Shown here: positions 5,891-6,055 of the stretch, piece after piece
How positions within the stretch are numbered: position 1 is the stretch's first letter
Layout: the number at the start of each line of letters is the position of its first letter
NCBI GenBank assembly: GCA_030432015.1
Contig: JAUIHJ010000524.1
Span: 1-6,055 of the forward strand
DNA from: a bacterium
Lineage (GTDB): Bacteria; Planctomycetota; Planctomycetia; Pirellulales; Pirellulaceae
DNA length: 6,055 bases
Reading direction: 5' to 3'
Position numbers and translations under genes: made by a program
The notes under the pieces: model-generated
The model's input: the letters and a program-made list of their open reading frames with translations, nothing else
What the model was told of the DNA's origin: nothing
Database searches by the model: none

Positions 5891-6055
5891 ATGTTCGCTC
5901 ATAAGAAAAATCCGCTCGATCCGAACAGTGCCACCGAGACTCCCGAACACGTGTTCTTCAATCGCCGCAAATGGCTGGCCGCGGCTGGTCTGGGAATCGG
6001 GACCGCCGGTCTGGCAGGCTACTTGGGCTGGCAGAAATGGCGCGGCAGTGATGAA
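5891..6055 (+). CDS. msrP: Tat-exported oxidoreductase, probably MsrP methionine sulfoxide reductase catalytic subunit (5' part only)
   Basis: Only the first 55 residues are inside the window. They carry a twin-arginine signal: N-R-R-K-W-L (24-29) followed by a hydrophobic stretch A-A-A-G-L-G-I-G-T-A-G-L-A-G-Y (30-44). The preceding T-P-E-H-V-F-F-N-R-R closely resembles the start of E. coli MsrP (YedY), which has S-V-F-F-M-K-R-R. MsrP is a periplasmic molybdopterin enzyme that repairs oxidised methionine in envelope proteins with electrons from the haem protein MsrQ. The catalytic domain and its molybdenum-ligand cysteine lie beyond the edge, so the assignment rests on the N-terminus alone; another Tat-dependent oxidoreductase is possible. 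The ATG is five bases after the aroA stop, with only weak GAG (5880-5882) as a ribosome site, suggesting translation coupled to aroA. Confidence 0.7.
   Translation, partial: MFAHKKNPLDPNSATETPEHVFFNRRKWLAAAGLGIGTAGLAGYLGWQKWRGSDE

Overview
The window reads as chromosomal DNA from a G+C-rich planctomycete, most likely of the Pirellulales (inference). The main support is a pair of exported proteins typical of that phylum. One has an N-terminal HEAT-like part and a C-terminal domain with the W-K-L-I-G-P-F signature. The other is a PQQ-type beta-propeller opening with W-L-Q-F-R-G. I see no phage, IS, CRISPR, tRNA or rRNA sequence; this looks like ordinary core chromosome.

Left part, minus strand (1-1510): a complete gap gene (glyceraldehyde-3-phosphate dehydrogenase, NAD-type residues) with all its control elements visible. 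These are a sigma70-like promoter with a perfect TATAAT, a Shine-Dalgarno sequence before a GTG start, and a strong intrinsic terminator after the stop. The longest open frame begins at an ATG that lies inside the -10 box, so the real start is the GTG 57 bases further in. Beyond the terminator, the first 72 bases may hold the start of another minus-strand gene with a hydrophobic N-terminus (weak call).

Middle (1426-1907): a divergent intergenic region of about 480 bases. It holds the gap promoter, a near-symmetric -10 that might also fire rightward, overlapping inverted repeats and no convincing gene.

Right part, plus strand (1908-6055): four genes in one direction. They are the exported HEAT/GPF-domain protein, the exported PQQ propeller protein, aroA (EPSP synthase of the shikimate pathway) and the start of a Tat-exported protein that looks like MsrP (periplasmic methionine sulfoxide reductase). 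Gaps are about 99, 21 and 5 bases, so at least the last three are probably co-transcribed. No terminator is visible between any of the four. The proteins act in different places (two or three in the envelope, one in the cytoplasm), so the cluster is more likely a loose housekeeping operon than a dedicated system.

The points most worth checking are a possible frameshift at the 3' end of the HEAT/GPF gene, whose alternative frame ends in an ATGA overlap with the next gene; the gap leader with its tiny overlapping ORF; and the function of the exported pair. I found no clear evidence of a wholly new system.
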